This document shows positions 42,527 to 50,985 of a stretch of DNA of 64,000 nt, piece by piece. The notes under the pieces are model-generated. The model saw only the letters and a list, made by a program, of their open reading frames with translations, ran no database searches and was not told the DNA's origin. Both the position numbers and the translations under genes were made by a program. Source of the DNA: Mycobacterium conspicuum (GTDB lineage: Bacteria > Actinomycetota > Actinomycetes > Mycobacteriales > Mycobacteriaceae); NCBI RefSeq assembly GCF_010730195.1, contig NZ_AP022613.1, positions 5,456,001 through 5,520,000 of the forward strand, in the 5' to 3' direction. The first letter of the stretch is position 1. Each line of letters opens with the position of its first letter.

Positions 42527-43830
42527 CGGCAATCAGAGAGTCGGCGCGCGCATCACACAAACTGAGCATGGCCGAGATCCTGCAGATCTTCACGGCGACC
42601 GGCCAGCAACCACTGAAGTTCACCGCCTACGACGGCAGTTGCGCCGGAGACGACGACGCCGACCTGGGGCTGGATCTTCGTACCCCCCGCGGCGCCACCT
42701 ATCTGGCGACCGCTCCCGGCGAACTCGGCATCGCCCGCGCTTACGTGTCGGGCGATTTGCAGACCTACGGCGTGCACCCCGGTGATCCCTACGAGCTGCT
42801 GAAGACGCTCACCGAAAGGGTTGACTTCAAGCGACCGTCGTTGCCGGTGCTAGCCAACGTCGTGCGATCGATCGGCGTCGAACATCTGTTGCCGGTCGCG
42901 CCGCCCCCGCAAGAGACCCCGCCGCGGTGGCGCCGGGTCGCGGCCGGCTTGATGCACAGCAAGACCCGCGACGCCGAGGCCATCCACCACCACTACGACG
43001 TCTCCAACACGTTTTACGAATGGGTGCTGGGTCCGTCGATGACCTACACCTGCGCGGTCTACCCGCACGCCAACGCGACGCTGGAAGAGGCGCAGGACAA
43101 CAAGTACCGGCTGATCTTCGACAAGCTGCGGCTACAGCCGGGCGATCGCCTGCTCGACGTCGGCTGCGGCTGGGGCGGCATGGTGCGCTACTCCGCCCGA
43201 CGTGGGGTGCGCGCCGTCGGCGCCACGCTGTCGGCCGAGCAAGCGAAGTGGGCCCAAAAGGCCATCGAGGACGAGGGGCTCGCGGGGCTGGCCGAGGTCC
43301 GGCACTGCGACTATCGCGACGTACCCGAGGCGGGATTCGACGCGGTGTCCTCGATCGGGCTGACCGAGCACATCGGCGTCAAGAACTACCCCGCCTACTT
43401 CGGCTTCCTCAAGTCGAAGCTGCGCACCGGCGGGCTGCTGCTGAATCACTGCATCACCCGCCACGACAACCGGTCGACGTCCTTCGCCGGCGGATTCACC
43501 GACCGCTACGTGTTTCCCGACGGCGAGCTGACCGGCTCGGGCCGCATCGTCACCGAGATCCAGGAAGTCGGCATGGAGGTCTTGCATGAGGAGAACCTCC
43601 GCCACCACTACGCGATGACGCTGCGCGACTGGTGCCGCAACCTCGTCGAGCATTGGGACGAAGCGGTCGGCGAGGTCGGGCTGCCGATCGCCAAGGTGTG
43701 GGGCCTGTACATGGCGGCATCACGAGTTGCCTTCGAACGCAACAACCTTCAGCTGCATCATGTGCTGGCGGCCAAGGTCGACGCGTGGGGCGACGACAAT
43801 CTGCCGCTGCGGCCCTGGTGGACCGCCTGA
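42523..43830 (+). CDS. Cyclopropane-fatty-acid synthase family SAM methyltransferase, Rv3720 ortholog
   Basis: A 435-residue CFAS-type enzyme acting on unsaturated acyl chains. SAM motif I is LLDVGCGWGGMVRYSARRG; IHHHYDVSNTFYEWVLGPSMTYTCAVY is the family signature (quoted in part: HHHYDVSNTFYEWVLG), and SIGLTEHIGVKNY carries the active-site acid. Coupled by ATGA overlap to the flavin enzyme. The pairing matches enzymes that make 10-methyl fatty acids (methylation of oleoyl to 10-methylene, then reduction), but another pair, Rv0447c-Rv0449c, is assigned that job in M. tuberculosis. Confidence 0.88.
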   Translation: MTAIRESARASHKLSMAEILQIFTATGQQPLKFTAYDGSCAGDDDADLGLDLRTPRGATYLATAPGELGIARAYVSGDLQTYGVHPGDPYELLKTLTERVDFKRPSLPVLANVVRSIGVEHLLPVAPPPQETPPRWRRVAAGLMHSKTRDAEAIHHHYDVSNTFYEWVLGPSMTYTCAVYPHANATLEEAQDNKYRLIFDKLRLQPGDRLLDVGCGWGGMVRYSARRGVRAVGATLSAEQAKWAQKAIEDEGLAGLAEVRHCDYRDVPEAGFDAVSSIGLTEHIGVKNYPAYFGFLKSKLRTGGLLLNHCITRHDNRSTSFAGGFTDRYVFPDGELTGSGRIVTEIQEVGMEVLHEENLRHHYAMTLRDWCRNLVEHWDEAVGEVGLPIAKVWGLYMAASRVAFERNNLQLHHVLAAKVDAWGDDNLPLRPWWTA

Positions 43831-43884
43831 TTGCGGCGACGACGGCAAGCGATTGGACACCGCGCCAACACGGCCTCTATGCTT

Positions 43885-43906
43885 AAAGGAATAGCCTAGT
43901 TCCTTT
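43885..43906. promoter_or_regulatory. 22-bp palindrome AAAGGAA-N8-TTCCTTT, candidate TetR operator (copy 1)
   Basis: AAAGGAA and TTCCTTT flank TAGCCTAG, 48 bases before the TetR gene start. A second site with the same arms and spacing is at 47223-47244 before the dehydrogenase-MFS operon. Confidence 0.7.
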
Positions 43907-43954
43907 TGCGAGGGGTTTGGTGTTGATCATTTCGCTGTGCGAGGTTCGGTTCTG

Positions 43955-44629
43955 ATGGCATCCCGGAGCGCATCAGACGACACCACCCGGCCGCAGCGGC
44001 GGCCCGCCTCGGTCAGTCCGGGCCGCCCACCCAACTCCGAGCTGGAGGCGCGCCGCGGCCGCATGCTGGAGGCCGCCGCGACGGAGTTTCTGTCTCGCGG
44101 CTACGCCGACGCCAGCATCGCGCGCATGGCCCGCGCCGCAGGCATGTCTAACAAGACGTTCTACGCCCGCTTCCCCAACAAGGACGCACTGCTGCTCGAG
44201 GTGGCCGGGGAGCTGGCCTCGGCCTCGCTGAATGCCGCGGTCGGGGCGGTGGCCGACGCCCAGGCAGATCCGGAACACGGCTTGCTGGCATTCGGGCTGC
44301 AGATCGCGCGGGGCTGGCAGTCGCCCTGGGTCGTGGGTCTGTACCGGCTGGTGATTGCCGAGGCGCCCCGGTTTCCGGAGCTGGCTGGGATGTATCACAC
44401 CACCATGGCGCAGCTGCGCACCGCACTGTCCGATTACATGCGCGAACAAGCCAAGCGGGGTGCTCTCGACATTGTTGACCCCGACTCCGCGGCCCGCCAG
44501 TTCGGCATGCTCAGCTTCGGTGAGGTTCGGGAGCGGGCGTTGCTCGGGGAACCGTTCACCGACGAACAGCTTCAGGCGATCGTGCGGCGCGGCGTGCGGG
44601 TGTTTCTGCATGGCTACGCCCGCCGGTAA
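43955..44629 (+). CDS. TetR-family regulator of the adjacent efflux/dehydrogenase operon
   Basis: A 224-residue TetR protein: basic N-terminal extension (SPGRPPNSELEARRGRML), helix-turn-helix ASIARMARAAGMSNKTFYA, and an AefR-like C-terminal helical domain (WVVGLYRLVIAEAPRFPEL). ATG at 43955 is chosen as GAGG lies 10 bases before it; a GTG at 43937 is possible. Its 3' end overlaps that of the convergent MFS gene by 74 bases. The twin palindromes suggest it represses itself and the operon ending in the MFS gene. Confidence 0.88.
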   Translation: MASRSASDDTTRPQRRPASVSPGRPPNSELEARRGRMLEAAATEFLSRGYADASIARMARAAGMSNKTFYARFPNKDALLLEVAGELASASLNAAVGAVADAQADPEHGLLAFGLQIARGWQSPWVVGLYRLVIAEAPRFPELAGMYHTTMAQLRTALSDYMREQAKRGALDIVDPDSAARQFGMLSFGEVRERALLGEPFTDEQLQAIVRRGVRVFLHGYARR

Positions 44630-46106
44630 CCCGCCCTTTCGCCGAGGCGATACATGACCTCGCGCTCTCGTCGGCGGGAAGGATGAATACCAACACGAAG
44701 GCCACGACGCTCAGGGAGGCGCTTACCGCCATGGCCGCGGTAGCGCTGTGAGCGAAGGCCAACGCGACGCTGTTGGGTACGCGGTCAAAGTGAAGCGTGC
44801 CGAACAGTACGGTGCTGGCGACGGCGGTACCGATCGAGCTGCCTACGCGCTGCGTGGTGCAGATGATCCCGCTGGCTGCCCCGGCATCGGCCGGCTCGAC
44901 CGTGGCGACGATGAAATCGAGGTTCGCAGCGATGAATATGCCATTGCCCGCACCGGCAACCAGCAGCGGCACCGCTAGCTGCCAGCCGCTGTAGCAGGCC
45001 GCCGGGGTCACGGCCAGAACCAGCCACGCCGCGCTCATGCCAACGGCGACAAGCCCCAGCGCGATAACGAGCGCGCCACGACCGAACCGTGCCGCGAAGG
45101 CGGCGCTGCGAGCCGCCCCGACGACGATGCCGACCGCGAAAGGCATTACCACCAAACCGGATTGGAGTGCGCTGTGACTGAGCCCCGCCTGCCACAACAT
45201 CGCGATGGTGAAGAAAATGCTCATGAAGGCCGCGAAGTCGACCAAGCCGACAAGCACGCCACCGGCGAACGATCGATGTTTGAACAACCGTGGCGGCACC
45301 ACCGGAGTGCCACCGCGGTTTTCGACTCGACGTTGCCACCGCACGAACACCACGATCGTGACGACCGCGGCGGCAAGCGACAGGTAGGTCCATACCGGCC
45401 AACCCAGCTGCTGCCCCTCGATCAGAGCTGCCAGCAGCGCGACCAGCCCGGCCGAAAGCAAACCAAGTCCCGGCCAGTCCGCGGAGAAGGCGCGAGGATC
45501 GGCCCGCCCGGGAAGCAGCCGCAGCGCGGCGGCGACGGCGAGCACCCCGATCGGGATGTTGATCGCGAACACCAGCCGCCACCCCACGCCAGGGCCGAAG
45601 GCCTGAATGATCAGACCGCCGGCCAGCGGGCCGCAAGCCATGGAAACCCCGATCGTCGCGGCCCTGAGCGAGAAGGCCCGTCCCCGTTGCCGATCGACGA
45701 ACATCAACTGGATCAACGCGTTGATCGGCGTGTAAAACAGGCCGCCGGCGAGTCCCTGCACCGCGCGGGCGGCGACGAGCTGCGCGTCCTCCTGCGCCAG
45801 CCCGCACGCGAGGCTGGCGAGCGTGAATAACGACAGGCCACCGATGAACACCCACTTGTGTCCGATCCGGTCACCGATCCTGCCGGCGGGAATCAACGCC
45901 AGGCCGAACGCGAGCGCGTAACCCGAAACGATCCACGACAGCGTGGCATTCGACGCCCCAATGCTGGTGCGGATGGTGGGGACGGCGACATTGACGATGG
46001 TGCTGTCCAGCAGCGCCATGAAGGCGCCGGCGAGCAGTACCGCCAACGCCAGCCAATCATGGCCAGTGGCAGTATGTTTCGAGCTCTGCCCAATAGTGAC
46101 GGTCAT
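44556..46106 (-). CDS. MFS drug exporter, DHA2 (EmrB/QacA) family
   Basis: A 516-residue proton-coupled exporter with 14 hydrophobic segments. Motif A is GRIGDRIGHKWVF between helices 2 and 3, motif C region is GPLAGGLIIQAFG, and helix 1 ends in the family-typical LLDSTIVNVAVPTI. The C-terminal ~36 residues after the last helix are Arg/Ala-rich and are encoded antisense to the TetR 3' end. It starts 24 bases after the zinc dehydrogenase gene, so the two form an operon. Substrate unknown; likely a toxic compound that also binds the TetR. Confidence 0.92.
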   Translation of the reverse strand: MTVTIGQSSKHTATGHDWLALAVLLAGAFMALLDSTIVNVAVPTIRTSIGASNATLSWIVSGYALAFGLALIPAGRIGDRIGHKWVFIGGLSLFTLASLACGLAQEDAQLVAARAVQGLAGGLFYTPINALIQLMFVDRQRGRAFSLRAATIGVSMACGPLAGGLIIQAFGPGVGWRLVFAINIPIGVLAVAAALRLLPGRADPRAFSADWPGLGLLSAGLVALLAALIEGQQLGWPVWTYLSLAAAVVTIVVFVRWQRRVENRGGTPVVPPRLFKHRSFAGGVLVGLVDFAAFMSIFFTIAMLWQAGLSHSALQSGLVVMPFAVGIVVGAARSAAFAARFGRGALVIALGLVAVGMSAAWLVLAVTPAACYSGWQLAVPLLVAGAGNGIFIAANLDFIVATVEPADAGAASGIICTTQRVGSSIGTAVASTVLFGTLHFDRVPNSVALAFAHSATAAMAVSASLSVVAFVLVFILPADESARSCIASAKGRVTGGRSHAETPARRAARSPEAVRR

Positions 46107-46130
46107 CTCTGTCCGCTCCCGTTCTGATTG

Positions 46131-47159
46131 TCAGACATAGGCGTTGGCAACCCGGCGGAAGTGGTCGTTCCGCCCGCGAACAGAGCCCGAGTGACAGAAG
46201 CGTTCGGTGTGCATCAAGCCGGGAGACAGGAAGGTTTTGAAGTGCTCACCGATCTCCTCGGCGGCAAACACCTCGGCGAAGTCCTCCAACGGGTGGGTGT
46301 TGCCCAGCAGGTCGCCAATCTCGTTGCGGGCCAAGAACTCCAGCGATTGATGGAACTTCCCGTACGACACCGCCTCGAAACGGAGCTCTTTGCGAAGGGC
46401 AGCGGTGAGATCGATTTCCACCGGGTTTGGCGGCCGGCTCTTGAGGATGATCCGCCCGCCGGGGCGCAGGATCCGGATCAACTCGTCGAAAGCCTCACGG
46501 GTGGGCAGGGTTTCGACAGCGAAGTCGTAGGCATCCGTTTCCAGCCACATCGATTCGTCCATCCCGTGCATCTCGACGTCCGGAAAGCCCACCGTCGACA
46601 GGACGCGTTTGGTCAGCCCCGCGATCCGGTTGTCGCCGAAGACCAGGCCACGCTCTCCGGGTTGGATGCCGGCCTTCAGCACCGCCAGCGAGGCGCACAC
46701 CGGCTCGGCGTAGGCGCCTTCCCTAAACGAGAGCGAGTCGGGCAGGTGGTAGACCACCTGAGCGGGCACCGCAATGTGCTCGGCGAAGGCTCCGTGTCGG
46801 CTCAACCCGAGGAATTGAGGGCGTGCACAGCATTCCGCCATGCCGCTCGCGCACCGAGGGCAACTGTCGCAGGGGATCGCGGGCATTGCGGCTACCCGGT
46901 CCCCGGGAACAAACCCGTGGACCTCGGATCCGACGGAGGCGACAACGCCGGCGAACTCGTGCCCAAGAATCACCGGGTCTGCGCACGGAAGCTTCCCCTG
47001 CGCGACGTAGATATCGGTGCGGCACACTCCTGCGACTTCGACGCGGACCAGGACGTCCCACGGACCGGGTTCGGGCACGGCGACCCAGGACAGCTGCACC
47101 GAACGTCCTTGTTTGAGAACTGCGCGCATCCGGCTGGGCACTGCGGTCACAAACGACAT
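46131..47159 (-). CDS. Zinc-dependent MDR-family (alcohol-type) dehydrogenase with unusual cofactor domain
   Basis: A 342-residue medium-chain dehydrogenase. Catalytic zinc ligands are the Cys in GVCRTDIYVA and the His in ILGHEFAG, and the structural zinc Cys4 is CDSCPRCASGMAECC. The cofactor half is compact: the usual GxGxxG reads LVFGDNRIAGLTKRVLS and the beta-alpha-beta unit is shortened, yet the C-terminal strand RPGGRIILKSRPP is normal. GGAGGAG precedes the ATG. It begins 63 bases after a 22-bp palindrome shared with the TetR promoter. Substrate unknown. Confidence 0.85.
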   Translation of the reverse strand: MSFVTAVPSRMRAVLKQGRSVQLSWVAVPEPGPWDVLVRVEVAGVCRTDIYVAQGKLPCADPVILGHEFAGVVASVGSEVHGFVPGDRVAAMPAIPCDSCPRCASGMAECCARPQFLGLSRHGAFAEHIAVPAQVVYHLPDSLSFREGAYAEPVCASLAVLKAGIQPGERGLVFGDNRIAGLTKRVLSTVGFPDVEMHGMDESMWLETDAYDFAVETLPTREAFDELIRILRPGGRIILKSRPPNPVEIDLTAALRKELRFEAVSYGKFHQSLEFLARNEIGDLLGNTHPLEDFAEVFAAEEIGEHFKTFLSPGLMHTERFCHSGSVRGRNDHFRRVANAYV

Positions 47160-47222
47160 GGGTTTCTCCTCCCAGGAGTGGGGACCCGATGGGGCGCCGC
47201 TGTCACACTCGCCATATCATTA

Positions 47223-47244
47223 AAGGAACATTATTGTTCCTTTG
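47223..47244. promoter_or_regulatory. 22-bp palindrome AAAGGAACA-N4-TGTTCCTTT, candidate TetR operator (copy 2)
   Basis: Perfect 9-base arms around TTAT, in the promoter region of the dehydrogenase-MFS operon. Outer seven bases of each arm and the total length equal those of the site at 43885. Confidence 0.75.
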
Positions 47245-47292
47245 TCAAGGATCAGTTCGATACCGCAGTTTCCGATGACGTCCGCGGCCGCG

Positions 47293-49089
47293 CTAGCCGC
47301 CGTCGATGCGGCGGGCGCCCAGCTCGTTCTGCAGCAACTCGAGCGCGACCTCTTCGGGATCGCGCCGCGGCGCCGACGACTCCTGGTGCCCGGCCTCGGC
47401 GAGCATGTGTTCCTCTTCGTCGCGGCGCGCCGAGTCGTCGACGGGCTGCGCTGCAGGGTCTTCCTGCCGGGCCGGCGGGGGGGTGCTCACCGCCGGTGCC
47501 TCTTCGCCGACGTCGCACCGCACCCGCCAGCTGACCCCGAGCGCGTCCTTGAGCGCCTCGGCGATCACATCGGCATTGCGCTGTTCACAGAGCCGCTTGG
47601 CCAGGGGCGCCGAGCTATGGGTCAGCACCAACGTGTTGCCCTCCAGCGCCCGGACCGTGGCGCCGGCCAGCATCACCTCGGTTGTGCGGCTGCGTTGGCG
47701 CACCTTGTCGCGCACCGTCGGCCACATCGTCCCCACCGCTGCCGCGTTGAGATCGCCTGGGGACGAAGCACTTTCGGGTCCAGCGGCGGGCGCGGGGGCT
47801 GGCTGGGGCGCCGGCGGTGGTGCCGCGACGGGTTCGGGGGCCGCCTTCGGCGGGGGCGCGGGGGCCTCCTTGCGCGGCCGGACCGGCGGGGCCGCGGGGC
47901 GAGCCGGCGGGGCGGCCTCGTCGGCCGGTATCGAAACATTCAGCCGGGTCTCGATCCGTTCGATGCGTTGCAGCAGCGCCGATTCGGCATCGGAAGCCGA
48001 CGGCAGCAGCAGTCGCGCGCAGACCACCTCGAGCAGCAGCCGCGGGGCGGTGGCACCGCGCATTTCACCCAGCCCGGCCTGCACCACCTCGGCGTAGCGC
48101 GTCAGGGTCGCCGGCCCGATCCGCGCCGCCTGTTCGCGCATCCGCTCCAGCACATCCTCGGGCGCGTCCACGACGCCACGTGACGCCGCATCGGGAACCG
48201 CCTGCAGCACGATGAGGTCGCGGAACCGCTCCAGCAGGTCGATGCCGAAGCGCCGCGGGTCGTGCCCGGCGTCGATCACGGACTCGACCGCGCCGAACAG
48301 CGCCGCGGCGTCGCCTGCGCCCAGGGCATCGACCGCCTCGTCGATCAGCGCGACGTCGGTGGCGCCCAGTAACCCCAGTGCCCGCTGATAGGTGACGTGA
48401 TCGTCGTCGGCGCCGGCGACCAACTGGTCCAGCACCGAAAGGGCGTCCCGCGGCGAACCACCGCCGGCACGGATCACCAGCGGATACACCGCATCGTCGA
48501 CGACGACGCCCTCCTGCTCGCAGATCCGCGCGATCAACGACCGCATGGTGCGCGGCGGCAGCAGCCGGAACGGATAGTGATGGGTGCGCGACCGGATCGT
48601 CGGCAACACCTTCTCCGGCTCGGTGGTCGCGAAGATGAAGATGAGGTGCTCGGGCGGCTCCTCCACGATCTTGAGCAGCGCGTTGAACCCCGCGGTGGTC
48701 ACCATGTGCGCCTCGTCGACGATGAACACCCGGTAGCGCGACTGCGCGGGCGCGTAGAACGCGCGGTCGCGCAGTTCGCGGGTGTCGTCGACCCCGCCGT
48801 GGCTGGCGGCGTCGAGCTCCACCACGTCGATGCTGCCCGGCGCATTGGGCGCCAACGCCGTACAGGAATCGCACACCCCGCACGGTGTCGCCGTCGGCCC
48901 CTGGGCGCAGTTCAACGACCGCGCCAGGATGCGCGCCGACGACGTCTTTCCGCAGCCACGCGGCCCGGAGAACAAGTACGCGTGGTTGATCCGGCCGGCG
49001 TTCAGCGCGATCGACAGCGGTTCGGTGACGTGCTCCTGCCCCACCACTTCTGCGAAGGTTGCCGGTCGATATTTGCGGTAGAGGGCCAC
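47293..49089 (-). CDS. dnaX: DNA polymerase III subunits gamma/tau
   Basis: ATPase subunit of the clamp loader. The 598-residue protein has Walker A FSGPRGCGKTSSARIL, a four-Cys zinc module (NCAQGPTATPCGVCDSC), Walker B IVDEAHMVTT and sensor ATTEPEKVLPTIRSR, then a Pro/Ala-rich linker (APPPKAAPEPVAAPPPAPQ) and a C-terminal tau-like domain. GTG start at 49089. Called dnaZX in M. tuberculosis (Rv3721c). Confidence 0.95.
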   Translation of the reverse strand: MALYRKYRPATFAEVVGQEHVTEPLSIALNAGRINHAYLFSGPRGCGKTSSARILARSLNCAQGPTATPCGVCDSCTALAPNAPGSIDVVELDAASHGGVDDTRELRDRAFYAPAQSRYRVFIVDEAHMVTTAGFNALLKIVEEPPEHLIFIFATTEPEKVLPTIRSRTHHYPFRLLPPRTMRSLIARICEQEGVVVDDAVYPLVIRAGGGSPRDALSVLDQLVAGADDDHVTYQRALGLLGATDVALIDEAVDALGAGDAAALFGAVESVIDAGHDPRRFGIDLLERFRDLIVLQAVPDAASRGVVDAPEDVLERMREQAARIGPATLTRYAEVVQAGLGEMRGATAPRLLLEVVCARLLLPSASDAESALLQRIERIETRLNVSIPADEAAPPARPAAPPVRPRKEAPAPPPKAAPEPVAAPPPAPQPAPAPAAGPESASSPGDLNAAAVGTMWPTVRDKVRQRSRTTEVMLAGATVRALEGNTLVLTHSSAPLAKRLCEQRNADVIAEALKDALGVSWRVRCDVGEEAPAVSTPPPARQEDPAAQPVDDSARRDEEEHMLAEAGHQESSAPRRDPEEVALELLQNELGARRIDGG

Positions 49090-49170
49090 GGACAGCCAGG
49101 CTACTCAGGCCCGGTGACGACTGCCCGGCTGGTCATCGAGCGTGCGTGCACCCTCGACGCGGCAGGCCGT

Positions 49171-49226
49171 CGAAACTGCACTCAGCGCGCGATTCCGCGC
49201 GAAAAGTGACTCTCACCGCAGTTTCG
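49171..49226. terminator. Hairpin downstream of the aminotransferase gene
   Basis: CGAAACTGC (49171-49179) pairs with GCAGTTTCG (49218-49226), enclosing an inner CGCGCG-ATTC-CGCGCG hairpin. It lies between the stop of the aminotransferase gene and dnaX on the same strand; a terminator is the likely role. Confidence 0.5.
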
Positions 49227-49256
49227 GCGCGGAGTGTGGACCGCCGTCACGGCATA

Positions 49257-50537
49257 TCACGCCGAGGCCAGCAGCGACTCGGAAGCCGCCAGCAGCGCGC
49301 AGGTCGCCAGCCCGTCAACCGCATTGCGCAGGTCCGGCACCGACGGGTAGGTGGGCGCGATCCGAATGTTCTTGTCCTCCGGGTCTTTCCGATAGGGGAA
49401 CGACGCGCCCGCCTCGGTGACCGCGATACCGGCGTCCTTGGCCAACGCGACGGTCCGCCGGGCGGTGCCGGGCAACACGTCGAGGCTGATGAAGTAGCCG
49501 CCCTTGGGTTCGGTCCAGGACGCGATCTTGGAGTCGGTGAGGCGTTGGTCCAGGATCTCGAGGGCCAGCGCGAATTTCGGGGCCAAGATCTGCTGGTGGC
49601 GCCGCATCTGCAGGCGCACCCCTTCGGCGTCACCGAAGAAGCGCAGGTGCCGGAGCTGGTTGACCTTGTCCGGGCCGATCGACTTCTTCCCGGCGTACTG
49701 CAGATACCAGGCGATGTTGCCCAGCGAGCCGCCCAAAAAGCTGACGCCGGCGCCGGCGAACGTGATCTTGGAGGTGGACGCGAAAACGTAGGGCCGGTTG
49801 GGGTTGCCGGCCTTGTCGGCCAGCCCGAGGACGTCGACCTGGCGGACGAATTCGTGCGTCAGCGTGTGCACCGCGTACGCGTTGTCCCAGAACAACCGGA
49901 AGTCGGGCGCCGCGGTCCGCATCTGGACCAGCCGGCGAACGGTTTCCCAGGAGTAGGTCACCCCGGTGGGGTTGCCGAACACCGGGACCGTCCACATCCC
50001 CTTGATCGCGGGGTCGGCGGCGACCAGTTCCTCGATCAGATCGACGTCCGGGCCGTCGTGCAGCATCGGCACCGGGATCATCTCGATGCCCAGCGTCTCG
50101 GTGATGGCGAAATGCCGGTCGTAGCCCGGGACCGGGCAGAGGAACTTGACGCTCGGCTCGTCCTTCCAGGGACGCGTCGAGTCCACGCCGCCGTACAGCA
50201 TCGAGAACACGACGAGATCGTGCATCAGCTCCAGGCTGGAGTTGTTGCCGGCGATCAGGTTCTGCACCGGGATGCCCAGCAGCTCGGCGAAGATGGCCCG
50301 CAGTCCTGGCAGACCATGCAGGCCGCCGTAGTTGCGGGTGTCGGTGCCCTCCTCGTCGCGGTAGTCGTCGCCCGGCAGGCTCAACAACTGGTTGGACAGG
50401 TCGAGCTGTTCGGTGCACGGCTTGCCGCGAGTCAAGTCCAGCGCCAGCTTCATGGCCTGCAGCTGCACATAATCCTGCTGGTGGCGGGCATGCACAGCGG
50501 CCAACTCGTCGGGGGTGAGGGAATCGAGCGACACCAT
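49257..50537 (-). CDS. aspC: Aspartate aminotransferase, Rv3722c ortholog
   Basis: A 426-residue PLP enzyme of the class Ib-like (MocR-type) group shown in M. tuberculosis to be the main aspartate aminotransferase. Features: LDLTRGKPCTEQLDLSNQLL, the ligand segment AGNNSSLELMHDLV, FGNPTGVTYSWETV, the PLP-ring Asp in FRLFWDNAYAVH and the Schiff-base Lys in FASTSKITFAG. ATG at 50537 gives MVSLDSLTPDELA, in line with the relative; a GTG 9 codons upstream is possible. Confidence 0.93.
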   Translation of the reverse strand: MVSLDSLTPDELAAVHARHQQDYVQLQAMKLALDLTRGKPCTEQLDLSNQLLSLPGDDYRDEEGTDTRNYGGLHGLPGLRAIFAELLGIPVQNLIAGNNSSLELMHDLVVFSMLYGGVDSTRPWKDEPSVKFLCPVPGYDRHFAITETLGIEMIPVPMLHDGPDVDLIEELVAADPAIKGMWTVPVFGNPTGVTYSWETVRRLVQMRTAAPDFRLFWDNAYAVHTLTHEFVRQVDVLGLADKAGNPNRPYVFASTSKITFAGAGVSFLGGSLGNIAWYLQYAGKKSIGPDKVNQLRHLRFFGDAEGVRLQMRRHQQILAPKFALALEILDQRLTDSKIASWTEPKGGYFISLDVLPGTARRTVALAKDAGIAVTEAGASFPYRKDPEDKNIRIAPTYPSVPDLRNAVDGLATCALLAASESLLASA

Positions 50538-50627
50538 GTTTCTAGTGGGGCCCCTTTCGGGCAATTTGTGGCGCGACTTGGCGGCGATATCCGAGCCTGG
50601 TGCAGCGGATCGCCACCATCAAACTAA

Positions 50628-50715
50628 GGGGACCCCGCGCACCCGACAGAGCCCATTGACCCTTGCTGCCTTCCGGCCCTGGGGGAGTTCACAGGATAGA
50701 CGCCGCGCGGGGTCC
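50628..50715 (-). ncRNA. ffs: Signal recognition particle RNA (small bacterial 4.5S type)
   Basis: On the minus strand the bacterial SRP hallmark is present: CCTGTGAAC, CAGGGCCGGAAGGCAGCAAG with the GGAA tetraloop, then GGTCAATGGGC. The ends GGACCCCGCGCG and CGCGGGGTCC close the stem. It pairs with Ffh for membrane targeting. Position between the aminotransferase and tRNA-Ser genes is as in M. tuberculosis. Ends are set by pairing and may be off by a few bases. Confidence 0.93.
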
Positions 50716-50808
50716 ACGGCGAGTCTAATACCTGGGTTCGACCAACGTCGGCGGCCACGAGACAACGGGGCGCGAGTCAGCCGGCTGCCCAACGGTTACC
50801 ATTGCCAC

Positions 50809-50894
50809 GGAGGATTCGCCTAGTGGCCTATGGCGCTCGCCTGGAACGCGGGTTGGGTTAACAGCCCTCGCGGGTTCAAATCCCGCATCCTCCG
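50809..50894 (+). tRNA. tRNA-Ser (anticodon GGA)
   Basis: An 86-nt class II tRNA: acceptor GGAGGAT/ATCCTCC, D arm with GCCTAGTGGCC, anticodon loop CTGGAAC (GGA, reading UCC/UCU), a long variable arm around GTTGGGTTAACAGCCC, and T arm GCGGGTTCAAATCCCGC. Long variable arm confirms Ser. CCA is not encoded. Confidence 0.95.
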
Positions 50895-50985
50895 CAACGA
50901 GTCCGCCGCGCGGACCAACATGATGGTTGGGAATCGAGCTGGCCGCCTTTAGGCTGGCGTGAACTCAACCAGCACGAGGAGGGGT

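Noticed and set aside
49090..49256. Small gene between dnaX and the aminotransferase gene
   Set aside because: Only a hairpin is seen; no open frame with a ribosome site.
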